DNA of 32,918 bases from Actinomycetota bacterium (GCA_009923855.1 RFST01000004.1:1-32918); one strand, 5' to 3'. Counted from the first letter of the stretch, positions 9,935-20,287 are shown. Notes: a model not told the origin generated them from the letters alone. Numbers and translations: made by a program.

Positions 9935-11353
9935 TTAGCTGTGAGCGTGGATGTCATCCCACAGGGCATCGACGTGTTCCGCTGCGGTGGTGCGCGCCCC
10001 GATCGACACCCGCAGAAGCGACCGTCCGTCGACCTCGGTACGGGTGACGAGGTGGCGTCCGCTGGCGTTCACCGCGTCGATCAGTGCGTCGGTTGCGGCA
10101 TCACCGTCGATATGGCTCAGGCAGACCAGTCCCAGCCGAGGTGGCGCGGCGATCTCGAGGCGTGGATGAGCCGCCACGCGTGCTGCGAGGTCGTTGGCAA
10201 GGCGCAGGTGGTGTCGGAGCATCTCGATGATGGGTTCCACACCGTCGAGGCGCAGCACGAAGAGAAGTTTCAGCGCACGGAAACGCCGTCCGAGAGGGAT
10301 CTGCCAGTCTCGGTAGTCGATCGCACCACTGTCTGCGGCAGTCGAGCGCAGGTAAGCGGGCAAGATGCTGAGCGCGCCGAGCATGGCGTGGCGGTCCACC
10401 GTCCAGAACAGCGTGCAGTCGAAATTGACCCCCATCCACTTGTGCGGATTCGTGCAATACGAGTCGGCGCGGTCAACGCCGTCGTTCACCCACCGTTGAT
10501 CGGGGTCGAGGGCAGCGATGCCGGCCATGGCTGCATCGACGTGTAGCCATACACGATGTGTCCCCGCGCCGTCGACGGTGTCGATCGCGTCAGCGATGGC
10601 CGCCGTGGGGTCCATCGCGAGAGTGGAGGTGGTGCCGTGAGTGCTGCACACGAAGAACGGCTGCAGCCCGGCGTCAACGTCGGCCGTCATCTGACGAGCG
10701 AGATCGGCCGGATCCATGGCGAGATCGGCGTCGTGGGCCACGGTGCGGATGCGCTGCTCACCAATACCCGCGATGCGCAGACCCTTGTCGATCGAGGAGT
10801 GGGCCTGCGCGGTGCGGTAGGCGACGAGTCGGCTGGTGTCGCCGGTGTCGTTCACCGCGCCCTGCGTTGCGCGCCATCGCGCCGCGAGGATGGCGACCAG
10901 GGTGGCTTCGCTGGCTGAGCCCTGGATCACGCCGCCACCGGTGGCGGTGTCTGAGCGGAACGATCGCGGCAGGCCTAAGAGATCCAGCATCCAGTCGCAC
11001 ATCAACGTCTCGACTTCGGTGGCCGCTGGAGATGTCACCCAGCTCATGCCCTGCACACCGAGGCCGGCACTCAGCAACTCGGCGAGGATAGAGGCGTAGG
11101 AGGTGTTCGCGGGGAAGTAGGCGAACCAGCCTGGATGCTGCCAGTGGCTGAGATTGGGGATGATCACCCGGTCGATGTCGGCCATCAACGTGTCCACGTC
11201 GGTTGTGGTGGCTGGTGCGGTTGAGGGAAGCGCTGCGTACACATCGCCGGGGGCGATGTCGGGAACGATGCGTTGCTCTCCAACGCTGTCCAGATAGGCC
11301 GCAATGCGGTCGACCATGGCGTGACCGGCGGCACGGAACTCGTCGGGGGTCAT
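9935..11353 (-). CDS. pyridoxal-dependent decarboxylase (group II, aromatic-L-amino-acid decarboxylase-like)
   Basis: Schiff-base motif NPHKWMGVNFDCTLFW, HVDAAMAGIAAL, LSHWQHPGWFAYFPAN. Start ATG 11353 ([21 protein letters not shown]) rather than 11482; a 1-nt-upstream-codon GTG at 11356 is an alternative. Confidence 0.9.
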   Translation of the reverse strand: MTPDEFRAAGHAMVDRIAAYLDSVGEQRIVPDIAPGDVYAALPSTAPATTTDVDTLMADIDRVIIPNLSHWQHPGWFAYFPANTSYASILAELLSAGLGVQGMSWVTSPAATEVETLMCDWMLDLLGLPRSFRSDTATGGGVIQGSASEATLVAILAARWRATQGAVNDTGDTSRLVAYRTAQAHSSIDKGLRIAGIGEQRIRTVAHDADLAMDPADLARQMTADVDAGLQPFFVCSTHGTTSTLAMDPTAAIADAIDTVDGAGTHRVWLHVDAAMAGIAALDPDQRWVNDGVDRADSYCTNPHKWMGVNFDCTLFWTVDRHAMLGALSILPAYLRSTAADSGAIDYRDWQIPLGRRFRALKLLFVLRLDGVEPIIEMLRHHLRLANDLAARVAAHPRLEIAAPPRLGLVCLSHIDGDAATDALIDAVNASGRHLVTRTEVDGRSLLRVSIGARTTAAEHVDALWDDIHAHS

Positions 11354-11733
11354 CACGTGGGGCTGTCGGGCTCGGCGGAGGAGTTGCTGGCGGCGAGGTT
11401 CTTGCGCGCACCGGCGACGACGCGCCAGCCGATGAAGGCAAGTCCACCAACCACCAGGGCAAATATGGCGGTCTGGCGCCATCCGCCACGCGCCTCAGAG
11501 CCGCATCCGGGCTTGGGAACCGCCGAGATGCATTCGCTGAGGTCGCGCTCGGTGGGCACGAAATCGTTCACGGTCACGGTGGTGACATCCGTGTCGGACC
11601 CGTCGTTGTCTTGAGCGGTCACAGTGGCAGCGGGGAGCAACGCGGCGATCATGGCGGCCGATGCGACCAGCAGGCGGGCAAGGAACCGGCGTGGCGGATG
11701 AATCTGATGGGGGGCGGTGCGAGTGAGGACCAC
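11353..11733 (-). CDS. small secreted/membrane protein (signal peptide plus C-terminal TM helix), unknown function
   Basis: N-terminal [27 protein letters not shown], central ectodomain with two Cys, [23 protein letters not shown]; stop overlaps the decarboxylase start (ATGA). Confidence 0.7.
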   Translation of the reverse strand: MVLTRTAPHQIHPPRRFLARLLVASAAMIAALLPAATVTAQDNDGSDTDVTTVTVNDFVPTERDLSECISAVPKPGCGSEARGGWRQTAIFALVVGGLAFIGWRVVAGARKNLAASNSSAEPDSPT

Positions 11734-11734
11734 A

Positions 11735-11753
11735 ACCGATGTCTACCATCGGT
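11735..11753. promoter_or_regulatory. dyad ACCGATG-N5-CATCGGT containing overlapping divergent -10 elements
   Basis: + strand TACCAT (11744-11749) 7 nt before GTG 11757 (guaA); - strand TAGACA (complement of 11740-11745) 6 nt before GTG 11733. Confidence 0.6.
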
Positions 11754-11756
11754 GTC

Positions 11757-13319
11757 GTGAGCACGGGAACCCCCTCTACCGCCCAGCACGCTGAGGTACT
11801 CGTCGTCGACTTCGGCGCGCAGTACGCACAGTTGATCGCACGCCGCGTGCGTGAACATCGGGTGCTCTCGCGCATCGTGCCGCATCGCATCACCGCCGAT
11901 GAGGTGGCAGCGGCTGCGCCAGCCGCCATTGTGCTGTCGGGTGGCCCGAAGAGCGTGCACGTCGATGGTGCCCCCACCCTCGACCCGGCGATCTATGAGC
12001 TCGGCATTCCCATTTTGGGCATCTGTTACGGCGCGCAGTTGATCGCCGAGCAGCTCGGCGGCCAGGTGGGTCGTGGCATGAATGGCGAGTACGGACGTGC
12101 CGTGTTGGAACGCAGCACCACCGGGGGCCTTCTCGGTGATACGCCGGGGACGCAGGACGTGTGGATGAGCCATTTCGATGCGATCGTGGAGGTGCCCGAT
12201 GGGTTCACGGCCACGGCAGCCACGCCCGATGCACCAGTGGCTGTGCTCGAATCGTCGTCGCGACGGATCTGGGGTGTGCAGTTTCACCCTGAGGTGGTGC
12301 ATTCGCCCTTCGGTGCCGATGTGTTGCGCACCTTCTTGCATGACCTCGCAGCCATCACCCCCGACTGGGAGATGTCGTCGGTGATTGCCGAGCAGGTGGC
12401 TGAGATCCGCGCTCGCGTCGGTGACGGCCGAGCGATCTGTGGTCTGTCGGGTGGTGTCGACTCGTCGGTGGCCGCGGCGTTGGTGCATCGCGCGATCGGC
12501 GCCCAGCTCACCTGCGTCTATGTCGACACCGGTCTGATGCGCAAGGGCGAGAGCGAACAGGTCGTGGAGACCTTCCGTCGCAACATGGGTATCGAGTTGA
12601 TCCATGTCGATGCGGGCGAGCGTTTCCTGTCTCGTTTGGCCGGGGTGACCGAACCCGAGGCCAAGCGCAAGGCGATCGGCGAGGAGTTCGTGCGGGTCTT
12701 CGAAGAGCACACCGGTGGTCTCGTCGAGGCCACCTTCTTGGTGCAGGGAACGTTGTATCCCGACCTCATCGAGAGCGGTGGAGTTGACGGCACCGCCGAG
12801 GTGATCAAGAGCCATCACAATGTGGGCGGTTTGCCCGAGGACATGGATCTCGAATTGATCGAGCCGCTGCGCGACCTGTTCAAAGACGAGGTTCGCGCCC
12901 TCGGCACCGAATTGGGTCTGCCCGATGAGATGGTGTGGCGCCAGCCGTTCCCCGGCCCGGGCCTCGGTGTGCGGATCATCGGTGAGGTGACCGCCGAGCG
13001 GGTGGCGTTGTTACAGGAGGCCGATGCCATCGTGCGGGCCGAAATCGCCGCTGCAGGGCTCGAACGCGAGATCTGGCAGTCGTTTGCGGTGCTGGCCGAC
13101 ATCCGATCGGTGGGGGTCATGGGCGACGAACGCACCTACGGTCATCCGATCATCATCCGCGCGGTGACCAGCGACGACGCGATGACTGCCGATTGGGCGC
13201 GGCTGCCCTATGACCTGTTGGAGCGGATGTCGCAGCGCATCATCAATGAGGTGCCGGGAATCAACCGCGTGGCCTACGACGTGACGTCGAAGCCGCCGGG
13301 CACCATTGAGTGGGAATGA
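11757..13319 (+). CDS. guaA: GMP synthase (glutamine-hydrolysing)
   Basis: [75 protein letters not shown]-terminal [14 protein letters not shown] 11757 preferred over ATG 11739. Confidence 0.98.
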   Translation: MSTGTPSTAQHAEVLVVDFGAQYAQLIARRVREHRVLSRIVPHRITADEVAAAAPAAIVLSGGPKSVHVDGAPTLDPAIYELGIPILGICYGAQLIAEQLGGQVGRGMNGEYGRAVLERSTTGGLLGDTPGTQDVWMSHFDAIVEVPDGFTATAATPDAPVAVLESSSRRIWGVQFHPEVVHSPFGADVLRTFLHDLAAITPDWEMSSVIAEQVAEIRARVGDGRAICGLSGGVDSSVAAALVHRAIGAQLTCVYVDTGLMRKGESEQVVETFRRNMGIELIHVDAGERFLSRLAGVTEPEAKRKAIGEEFVRVFEEHTGGLVEATFLVQGTLYPDLIESGGVDGTAEVIKSHHNVGGLPEDMDLELIEPLRDLFKDEVRALGTELGLPDEMVWRQPFPGPGLGVRIIGEVTAERVALLQEADAIVRAEIAAAGLEREIWQSFAVLADIRSVGVMGDERTYGHPIIIRAVTSDDAMTADWARLPYDLLERMSQRIINEVPGINRVAYDVTSKPPGTIEWE

Positions 13320-13329
13320 ACGACTGGCC

Positions 13330-13593
13330 GTGAGTGCTGCAGTGGGTGACCAGGTAGACGTCGGTGCGACGCGTCGCGCGCGGACGCTCGAGTGGTTGGG
13401 AGTGATCTCGGCCATCGTTTACTCGTTGCTGGTCGCGGCGAACATCGGCGCCGAATTCATCGGCTTCGCGCTGTTGATGGTGTCGTCGGTGGCCATCGGT
13501 GTGTGGGCCCGGCTGTGTCGCCATCGCGGGATCTTGTTACTGCAGTTCTTCTATGCGACTGCGGCCCTCATCGGCATGATCCGCTGGCTCTGA
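13330..13593 (+). CDS. small integral membrane protein, unknown function
   Basis: About three hydrophobic segments (WLGVISAIVYSLLVAANIGAEFIGFALLMVSSVAIGVWARL, ILLLQFFYATAALIGMI); GTG 13330 follows guaA by 10 bp. Confidence 0.65.
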   Translation: MSAAVGDQVDVGATRRARTLEWLGVISAIVYSLLVAANIGAEFIGFALLMVSSVAIGVWARLCRHRGILLLQFFYATAALIGMIRWL

Positions 13594-13650
13594 TTCTCGT
13601 CCGCGTTGCCGTCGTCACCTGTTCGTAATATTCCATTGCGGAGCGGTAAC

Positions 13651-14841
13651 GTGTCGAACACGATGTCGCGGATCGCCCCCACCCCCCGTCGCCATGTCGG
13701 CATCGCCGACGACCGGGCGTTGACATTGCCTGTGGGTTCTCGTCGCCTTGGTGGGGTGATTCTGGCCACGATGGCCGTGGTGATGGCATTGATCCTGCCG
13801 CAGCAGGCAGCCGCGCAGTCCGTCGATGATCAGCGTCGCGAAGTGGAGCGCATCGTCGACGAACTCGAACGCCTTCACGAGCGCGCCGACATCTTGGCTG
13901 AGGACTACGCGGTGGCCGTCGACGACCAGCGGATGCTCACCGGCGATATTGCCATCGCGGAGGCGCGTGTTGCCGAGCGCCGAGCTGCCCTCGACGAGTT
14001 GCAGGGCGATCTCAGCGCCGTCGCGGTGCGGGCCTTCACCCGTTCGGGCACTGACGTGTTGGGCCCGCTGCTGTCGAATCCGGCTGATTACACCGATGAC
14101 CTGTCACGCGATCAGTACTCGCGAGTGGCGCTCAGCATCGGCACGGGTACCGGGGACGATCTCGGCGCTGCCATCACCGCCCTGCAGGCTGAACAGGCCG
14201 AACTCGATCGTCTGCGCGCGGAGTCGATCGCGCTCAGCGACAGCTTGTCGGCCCAACTCGACGAAGTGGAATCGAGCACCTCGGCATACGAACAGGCTCG
14301 CGCCGATGCCGAAGCACGCCTCGGCGAACTGATTCGCGCCGAGGAGGAACGTCGATCCCAAGAGGCCTTTGAGCGCCTGCAGGCCGAACAGGCCGCGGCC
14401 GGGATCGACCTGAGCGGCCCCTCTAACCCGGGAGCCAGTGCCGAAGATGCGGCCTCGGCTGAATTCGTGGCCAACTATCCGGCGCCGTCGGGAATGGCCG
14501 GGGTGGCCGTGCAGGCTGCACTCGGCCAGTTGGGTGTGCCCTATGTGTATGCAACAGCGCTGCCGGGGGTGTCATTCGACTGTTCCGGTTTGACCCATTG
14601 GGCGTGGGGCCAAGCTGGTGTGTACCTGCCACGCAATTCGCGTATGCAGGCCAACGCGCTACCACGGGTGCCGGTGGCCTCTGCCCAGCCCGGCGACTTG
14701 ATCTTCTACTACTCGCCGATCAGCCACGTCGGCATCTATCTCGGCAACGGCCAGTTGGTGCATGCGCCAAACTCGTCGACCGTGGTGAAGGTGTCGAATG
14801 TGAATTGGTCGAAGGTCGTCGCGGTCGGTCGGCCGGGCTGA
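13651..14841 (+). CDS. secreted NlpC/P60 peptidoglycan hydrolase with N-terminal coiled coil (RipA-like architecture)
   Basis: Hydrophobic leader LGGVILATMAVVMALILPQQAAAQ, coiled-coil region, NlpC/P60 catalytic FDCSGLTHWAWGQAG, QPGDLIFYYSPISHVGIYLGNGQLVHAP. TAATAT (-10-like) at 13626-13631; start GTG 13651 or ATG 13663. Confidence 0.88.
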   Translation: MSNTMSRIAPTPRRHVGIADDRALTLPVGSRRLGGVILATMAVVMALILPQQAAAQSVDDQRREVERIVDELERLHERADILAEDYAVAVDDQRMLTGDIAIAEARVAERRAALDELQGDLSAVAVRAFTRSGTDVLGPLLSNPADYTDDLSRDQYSRVALSIGTGTGDDLGAAITALQAEQAELDRLRAESIALSDSLSAQLDEVESSTSAYEQARADAEARLGELIRAEEERRSQEAFERLQAEQAAAGIDLSGPSNPGASAEDAASAEFVANYPAPSGMAGVAVQAALGQLGVPYVYATALPGVSFDCSGLTHWAWGQAGVYLPRNSRMQANALPRVPVASAQPGDLIFYYSPISHVGIYLGNGQLVHAPNSSTVVKVSNVNWSKVVAVGRPG

Positions 14842-14874
14842 GAGCACTGCGCGGTGGGCGGGTAGCGTCGGGGC

Positions 14875-15912
14875 GTGCCGACGACCGACATCCCCGGAAT
14901 CGATCACGACCGCGTCAGCGACTGGTTGGTCACCCACGTACCCGGTGCCACTGCGCCGTTCGACTTCGTGTTGATCGAGGGTGGACGCAGCAACCTCACC
15001 TATCGCGTCACCGGTGGTGACGGCACCCGGTACGTGCTGCGCCGGCCCCCGCTCGGCCATGTGCTCGCTACCGCGCACGACATGGCGCGTGAGCACCGCA
15101 TCATCTCTGCGGTGGGTTCGACCGGAGTACCGGTGCCCACCACACTCGGCCTGTGCACCGACGACGACGTGAACGGCGCGCCGTTCTACGTCATGTCGTT
15201 CGTGGACGGCGTCGTGCTCGACAGCCCCGACCTCGGTGCTACCGTGCCGGCCGCCACCCGGGTCGCGCTGTCGCACCACCTAATCGACGTTCTGGCCGAT
15301 CTGCATGCGGTCGACGTGGATGCGGTCGGCCTGGGCGACCTAGCGCGCCGAGATGGCTACGTGGAACGTCAACTGCGGCGGTGGACGACCCAGTGGGAGA
15401 AGTCCAAAACCCGTGAGCTGCCGGTGGTCGACGAGGTGGCGCGCACCCTGGCTGCCGATATCCCGACTCAGCAGGGTGCCTGCATCGCCCATGGCGATTT
15501 CCGCTTCGGCAACTGCTTGGTGGACGTTGCTGGCGAGCGGGTGGCCGCGGTGCTCGACTGGGAGTTGTGCACGCTCGGCGATCCCCTCGCCGATCTCGGA
15601 TATCTCGGTGTGTACTGGGCGGGTCCCGATGGGGTGAGCCGGCCGAACGATCCCACGGGTGCGGGTGGGTATCCGAGCCACGACGCTCTGGTGGAGCGCT
15701 ACGCCGCGCGAACGGGTCGTGATGTGAGCCGCATCGACTATTACGTGGCGTTCTCGGCGTTCCGTCTCGCCGTGATCTCCGAGGGGGTGTACGCCCGCTA
15801 CGTCAACGGGGCCATGGGCGATGACATCGAGTCGTCGATGTTGGAGCACTTTCGCACCGGGGTGGAAGAACTCAGTGTGTCGGCACTCGAGCGACTGCGA
15901 CGGGGGGCATGA
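14875..15912 (+). CDS. phosphotransferase family protein (APH/choline-kinase fold, acyl-CoA-dehydrogenase-associated type)
   Basis: SNLTYRVTGGDGTRYVLRRPP, CIAHGDFRFGNCLVD, AVLDWELCTLGDPLADLGYL. TAGCGT (14863-14868) 6 nt before GTG 14875. Confidence 0.88.
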   Translation: MPTTDIPGIDHDRVSDWLVTHVPGATAPFDFVLIEGGRSNLTYRVTGGDGTRYVLRRPPLGHVLATAHDMAREHRIISAVGSTGVPVPTTLGLCTDDDVNGAPFYVMSFVDGVVLDSPDLGATVPAATRVALSHHLIDVLADLHAVDVDAVGLGDLARRDGYVERQLRRWTTQWEKSKTRELPVVDEVARTLAADIPTQQGACIAHGDFRFGNCLVDVAGERVAAVLDWELCTLGDPLADLGYLGVYWAGPDGVSRPNDPTGAGGYPSHDALVERYAARTGRDVSRIDYYVAFSAFRLAVISEGVYARYVNGAMGDDIESSMLEHFRTGVEELSVSALERLRRGA

Positions 15913-16661
15913 CGATGAGCGACGTTCTAGCTGGCTGGGAGCGCGACAGTTTCACGGCTGCCGGTCTGACGCACGACTGGTACCGCCGTGGCAGCGGGCC
16001 AGCGGTGATCGTGGTGCACGAGTTACCGGGGATTACGCCGCGCGTGGTGGCGTTCGCCGACGAACTCGTCGCCGCGGGCATGACGGTGGCGATGCCCGAC
16101 CTCGTTGGACGTGCGGGGCAGGCGCCGAGTCGCGGCGCATTGGCGGCATCGCTGGCCAAGATCTGTATCTCACGCGAGTTCAGCACGTGGGCGGTGGGGC
16201 ACACCTCGCCGGTGGTGGCCTGGCTGCGCGCACTCGGCACGGCGCTGCATCGCGAGATCGGTGGCGTGGGCATCGGCGCGGTCGGCATGTGCTTCTCCGG
16301 TGGTTTCGCGCTGGCGATGATGGTCGACGACACCATGGTGGCGCCGGTGCTGTCACAGCCGTCGCTACCGCTGCCCGTCGGTGCGGCGCGTAGCGCTGAT
16401 CTCGGGTTGTCTCCTGATGATCGGCTGCAGGTGGCACGTCGTGCAGCCGATGGTTGCGGGGTGCTTGCCCTGCGCTATCGCGATGACCGAGCCGTGGGCA
16501 CACGGTTCGACACGCTCACCGAACTGCTGGGCGACGCGGTGGAGACGGTGGAACTCGACAGCCGGCGATCATCGGACCACTCGGTTCTCACCGAGCAGCG
16601 CAACGAGGCCGCCGTGGCCCGTGTGGTGGAGTTCCTTCGCCAACGCCTCGGCATCGCCTGA
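15909..16661 (+). CDS. dienelactone hydrolase family protein
   Basis: VIVVHELPGITPRVVAFADELVAAGMTVAMPDL, GIGAVGMCFSGGFALAM (nucleophile Cys/Ser elbow). Confidence 0.82.
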   Translation: MTMSDVLAGWERDSFTAAGLTHDWYRRGSGPAVIVVHELPGITPRVVAFADELVAAGMTVAMPDLVGRAGQAPSRGALAASLAKICISREFSTWAVGHTSPVVAWLRALGTALHREIGGVGIGAVGMCFSGGFALAMMVDDTMVAPVLSQPSLPLPVGAARSADLGLSPDDRLQVARRAADGCGVLALRYRDDRAVGTRFDTLTELLGDAVETVELDSRRSSDHSVLTEQRNEAAVARVVEFLRQRLGIA

Positions 16662-16700
16662 GGGCTCGCCCTGCGACTACCCGGTCGGTAGGTTGTGCGT

Positions 16701-16910
16701 ATGTCGACAAGCGACGCCATGACGTTCTCGGTACCGGGTATGACGTGCGGCCATTGCGAGGCTGCAGTCACCGCTGAAGTCGGCGCTCTCGATGGTGTGG
16801 CGAGCGTGCAGGTCGACCTTGAATCGAAAATGGTGACGGTGGCCGGGTCGGGCCTCGATCGGGCCCGCATCGTGGCCGCGATCGACGAAGCCGGCTTCGA
16901 TGTCGACTGA
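16701..16910 (+). CDS. copZ: heavy-metal-associated (copper chaperone) protein
   Basis: HMA motif [38 protein letters not shown] (16689-16694) 6 nt before ATG 16701. Confidence 0.88.
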   Translation: MSTSDAMTFSVPGMTCGHCEAAVTAEVGALDGVASVQVDLESKMVTVAGSGLDRARIVAAIDEAGFDVD

Positions 16911-19107
16911 CGCTGCGACCACCGGCACTGACGCCGAACTCGACATCTCCGGGATGACCTGCGCCGCCTGTGCGGCGCGCATCGAACGGCGCCTGAACCG
17001 CACCGACGGTGTGTCGGCAACGGTGAACTACGCCACTGAACGTGCTCGGGTTCGTTTCGACCCACAGATGATCGACATCGCCGCTGTGATCGCCGCGGTC
17101 GAGCGCACCGGATACGGCGCACGACTCTCCGACAACGACGCCGAGGCCGCCGCAGATGCACGTCTCACTGACCTGTGGCGCCGTCTGATTGTGGCGGTGA
17201 TCGGCGGGGTGCCGGTACTCGTGTTGTCGATGGTGCCACCCACTCAGTTCGATGGATGGCAGTGGGTGTCACTGGTACTCGCCACCCCGGTCACGTTGTG
17301 GTCTGCGTGGCCGTTCCACCGCGCGATGGCGGCGAATCTACGCCATCGTCAGGCCACGATGGACACGTTGGTCTCGGTCGGGGTGTCTGCTGCATGGGCA
17401 TGGTCGCTGTGGGCCCTGGTGGCCACACCTGCGGGCGACATCGGCATGACGATGTCGATGTCGTTCAGCATCTCTGCCGATGATGGTCACCACATCTATC
17501 TCGAGGTGGCGTCCACGGTTGTGGCCTTCATCCTTGCCGGCCGGTATTTTGAGGCGCGCGCGAAACGTCGTGCCGGGGATGCTCTTCGTTCGTTGATGGA
17601 TCTGGGTGCGGCCGAGGTCACGCGTGTGCGCACCGATGGCAGCAGCGAACGCGTCGGGGTCGACCTGCTCGAGGTCGATGATGTGTTCATCGTGGCGCCC
17701 GGTGAGAAGGTGGCCACCGATGGTGTAGTGATCGACGGTGTGTCTGCGGTGGACATGTCGTTGCTCACTGGGGAATCAATGCCGGTCGAGGTTCGTGTGG
17801 GAGACGACGTGGTCGGGGCGGCGGTGAATACCACGGGCGTTCTACGGGTGCGTGCCACAGGTGTGGGGGCCGATACGCGCCTTGCTCAGATGGCGCGGCT
17901 CGTCGCCGATGCCCAATCGGGCAAGGCGCCGGTGCAGCGCCTGGCGGATCAGGTGTCGGCCGTGTTCGTTCCGGTGGTGATCGTGCTGGCACTCGCCACG
18001 GTTGTGATGTGGGCCCTGGTCACTGGATCGTGGGAGCGGTCGTTCACCGCCGGTGTTGCCGTACTGATCATTGCGTGCCCGTGTGCGCTGGGCTTGGCGA
18101 CCCCCACCGCGTTGTTGGTGGGCACGGGCCGGGGTGCGCAGATGGGCATCCTCATCAAAGGGCCCGAGGTTCTGGAATCGACTCGTTCCATCGACACCGT
18201 GGTTCTCGACAAGACCGGCACGATCACCACGGGAGCGATGACGGTGGTCGCCGTCGAGGTGTCGACATCACCGATGGAGCGCTCGGTCGAACAGGTGATG
18301 ATGTGGGCGGCTGCGGTTGAGGCACACAGTCCGCATCCGGTGGCGCGGGCCATGGTCGATGCGCATCGGGCCACGGGCGCGGCGGAATTGGCCGCCACAG
18401 ACGTTGTCGACCACCCCGGTGTTGGCGTCAGCGGCATGGTGGATGGCCGGCGGGTCGAGGTTCGACGGGCGGCTGCAGACTCTCGGGTGGAGGCCGCACC
18501 AGCGTCCACACTCGCTGAGGTGGTTGTCGACGACGAGGTCGTCGGGTTGATCGCGGTTGCCGACGCTGTAAAGGACACCGCCGAGTCTGCGGTGCAGCGT
18601 TTCGCGTCGATGGGCATGTCGACGGTGCTACTCACCGGCGATCGCGCCGAGGTTGCCAACGCCGTCGCGCAACAGGTCGGGATCACCACCGTTCACGCCG
18701 ACGTCATGCCCGACGACAAACTGGCTGTGGTCACGGCGCTGCAGGCCGATGGACATCGTGTGGCCATGGTGGGTGATGGGGTAAACGATGCGGCGGCCCT
18801 CGCTGCTGCTGATCTCGGCATCGCGATGGGGACCGGCACCGACGTCGCCAAACACGCGAGCGATCTCACTCTGGTTCGTTCCGACCCGTTGGCCGTGGCT
18901 GATGCCATCGACCTGTCGCGGCGCACCCTGTCCACGATCAGGGTGAACCTGTTCTGGGCGTTCGCCTACAACGTGGCAGCCATTCCGCTGGCGATGACCG
19001 GCCGCTTGTCGCCGATGGTCGCTGGCGCGGCGATGGCCTTCTCGAGCGTGTTCGTGGTCAGCAACAGTCTGCGCTTGCGGCGTCGCCGTATCTCCGCCGC
19101 GCGCTAG
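16900..19107 (+). CDS. copA: P1B-type copper-translocating ATPase
   Basis: [40 protein letters not shown] (CPC), [45 protein letters not shown]; overlaps the copZ end. Confidence 0.96.
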   Translation: MSTDAATTGTDAELDISGMTCAACAARIERRLNRTDGVSATVNYATERARVRFDPQMIDIAAVIAAVERTGYGARLSDNDAEAAADARLTDLWRRLIVAVIGGVPVLVLSMVPPTQFDGWQWVSLVLATPVTLWSAWPFHRAMAANLRHRQATMDTLVSVGVSAAWAWSLWALVATPAGDIGMTMSMSFSISADDGHHIYLEVASTVVAFILAGRYFEARAKRRAGDALRSLMDLGAAEVTRVRTDGSSERVGVDLLEVDDVFIVAPGEKVATDGVVIDGVSAVDMSLLTGESMPVEVRVGDDVVGAAVNTTGVLRVRATGVGADTRLAQMARLVADAQSGKAPVQRLADQVSAVFVPVVIVLALATVVMWALVTGSWERSFTAGVAVLIIACPCALGLATPTALLVGTGRGAQMGILIKGPEVLESTRSIDTVVLDKTGTITTGAMTVVAVEVSTSPMERSVEQVMMWAAAVEAHSPHPVARAMVDAHRATGAAELAATDVVDHPGVGVSGMVDGRRVEVRRAAADSRVEAAPASTLAEVVVDDEVVGLIAVADAVKDTAESAVQRFASMGMSTVLLTGDRAEVANAVAQQVGITTVHADVMPDDKLAVVTALQADGHRVAMVGDGVNDAAALAAADLGIAMGTGTDVAKHASDLTLVRSDPLAVADAIDLSRRTLSTIRVNLFWAFAYNVAAIPLAMTGRLSPMVAGAAMAFSSVFVVSNSLRLRRRRISAAR

Positions 19108-19132
19108 TCGCCACGCAACCGAGATACGGCGA
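19083..19132. repeat. perfect 12-bp inverted repeat straddling the copA stop codon
   Basis: TCGCCGTATCTC (19083-19094) ... GAGATACGGCGA (19121-19132), 26-nt loop containing the copA TAG at 19105-19107. Confidence 0.85.
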
Positions 19133-19178
19133 TGTGATGCATGTGTGAGAGCCCGAGCGCTGTGGCATCGTGTGGGTT

Positions 19179-20273
19179 ATGAGCAGTGCTGTCGACGCCG
19201 GGGTGAGCCGGCGGCATCTCGATGCCATTCGTAACGCCTGGTCTGAGTTCGATGATGGTCGACGCATTGCCGACATCGTTGAACTGAGTGCGATGGTCTC
19301 GACGAACCGCGTGTACCGCCTGGTTCTCGACGATGGTGCGGCGATCATTGCGAAGTCATCGAACTACGGCTCGTTCTTCTTGTTCGCGGAGGATCATGAC
19401 CGGTTGCACCGGTGTACGCGGTTGCTTTCGGGTGGGCCGTATGAGGACTTCATGGCCGGCATGTTGACTGCGGACGACCGTCCGTTCATTTTCTATGACG
19501 GTGAGATGTGGGTGGTGTTCTACACCGAGGTGGAGGTGCGCGACCGACTGCCGGCCATATTGAGCGAGCCGCAGGTCGACAACCTGGGTGCGGAGATTGC
19601 GCGCTTTCACCGGGCGACACATTCGGTGGCGCGCCTGCTGCCGCCCACGTCGAAAACGGTCACCTCGGACGCGGTGAACCTGTTCGAGATGACGGCTAGT
19701 CGTCGTGCCGGAGAAGAGCTCGGCCTGGACCCGTCACGTCTTGACCTGGTGCGGCGGCATACGCACCGGTTCTTGATGGCGGTGCATGAATCGGGATACG
19801 ACTACTGGCCGAAGATGCCAGTGCTGATCGACTGGAACCTGGGGAATTTCTCCGTGGAGCCCGACCCCAGCGTGGCCGACGGCACCGGTTTCCGACTGTT
19901 TTCTCGTTGGGATTACGACTGGTTCCGCATCGAGACCCGACTTCTTGATTTCTATTTCTTGTCGCGGGTGTCGTCGCGCACCGGAGACCGCACCACATTC
20001 TCCTATGGCGTGCACACCTTGTTCGAACCCCGATTCCGCCGGTTCCTGCGGGCGTATCACGCCGTGTTCCCCCTCGCCGAGCGTGAGGTGCTGTTCTTAA
20101 AGGAGGCGTACCGGTTCTTCTTGTTGAACTATGTGGTGCGCGAAGGCCGCCACTTCTTCCGTGAGGACATCTGGCGGCACCTCCTGCGTGACGTCGTCGA
20201 TCGTCACCTTCCCGATCTTGATCGGCACGACTTCTCGAGTCTGCTCGTCGAGATCGAATCCGACGAGGAATAG
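19179..20273 (+). CDS. divergent APH/choline-kinase-fold protein, unknown substrate
   Basis: VYRLVLDDGAAIIAKSS (possible ATP-Lys), LIDWNLGNFSVE (like HGDxxxxN with His->Leu), RWDYDWFRIETRLLDFYFLSR (like the DWExA/metal-binding Asp region). Start ATG 19179 (MSSAVDAG). Confidence 0.6.
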   Translation: MSSAVDAGVSRRHLDAIRNAWSEFDDGRRIADIVELSAMVSTNRVYRLVLDDGAAIIAKSSNYGSFFLFAEDHDRLHRCTRLLSGGPYEDFMAGMLTADDRPFIFYDGEMWVVFYTEVEVRDRLPAILSEPQVDNLGAEIARFHRATHSVARLLPPTSKTVTSDAVNLFEMTASRRAGEELGLDPSRLDLVRRHTHRFLMAVHESGYDYWPKMPVLIDWNLGNFSVEPDPSVADGTGFRLFSRWDYDWFRIETRLLDFYFLSRVSSRTGDRTTFSYGVHTLFEPRFRRFLRAYHAVFPLAEREVLFLKEAYRFFLLNYVVREGRHFFREDIWRHLLRDVVDRHLPDLDRHDFSSLLVEIESDEE

Positions 20274-20287
20274 GGCACCCCTGCGAG

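Noticed and set aside
11649-12818. 389-aa minus-strand ORF overlapping guaA
   Set aside because: Shadow ORF opposite guaA with His/Gly/Arg-rich composition typical of antisense high-GC frames.
20274-20287. Terminator between convergent kinase and plsY genes
   Set aside because: Only 14 bp, with no hairpin or T-run visible.
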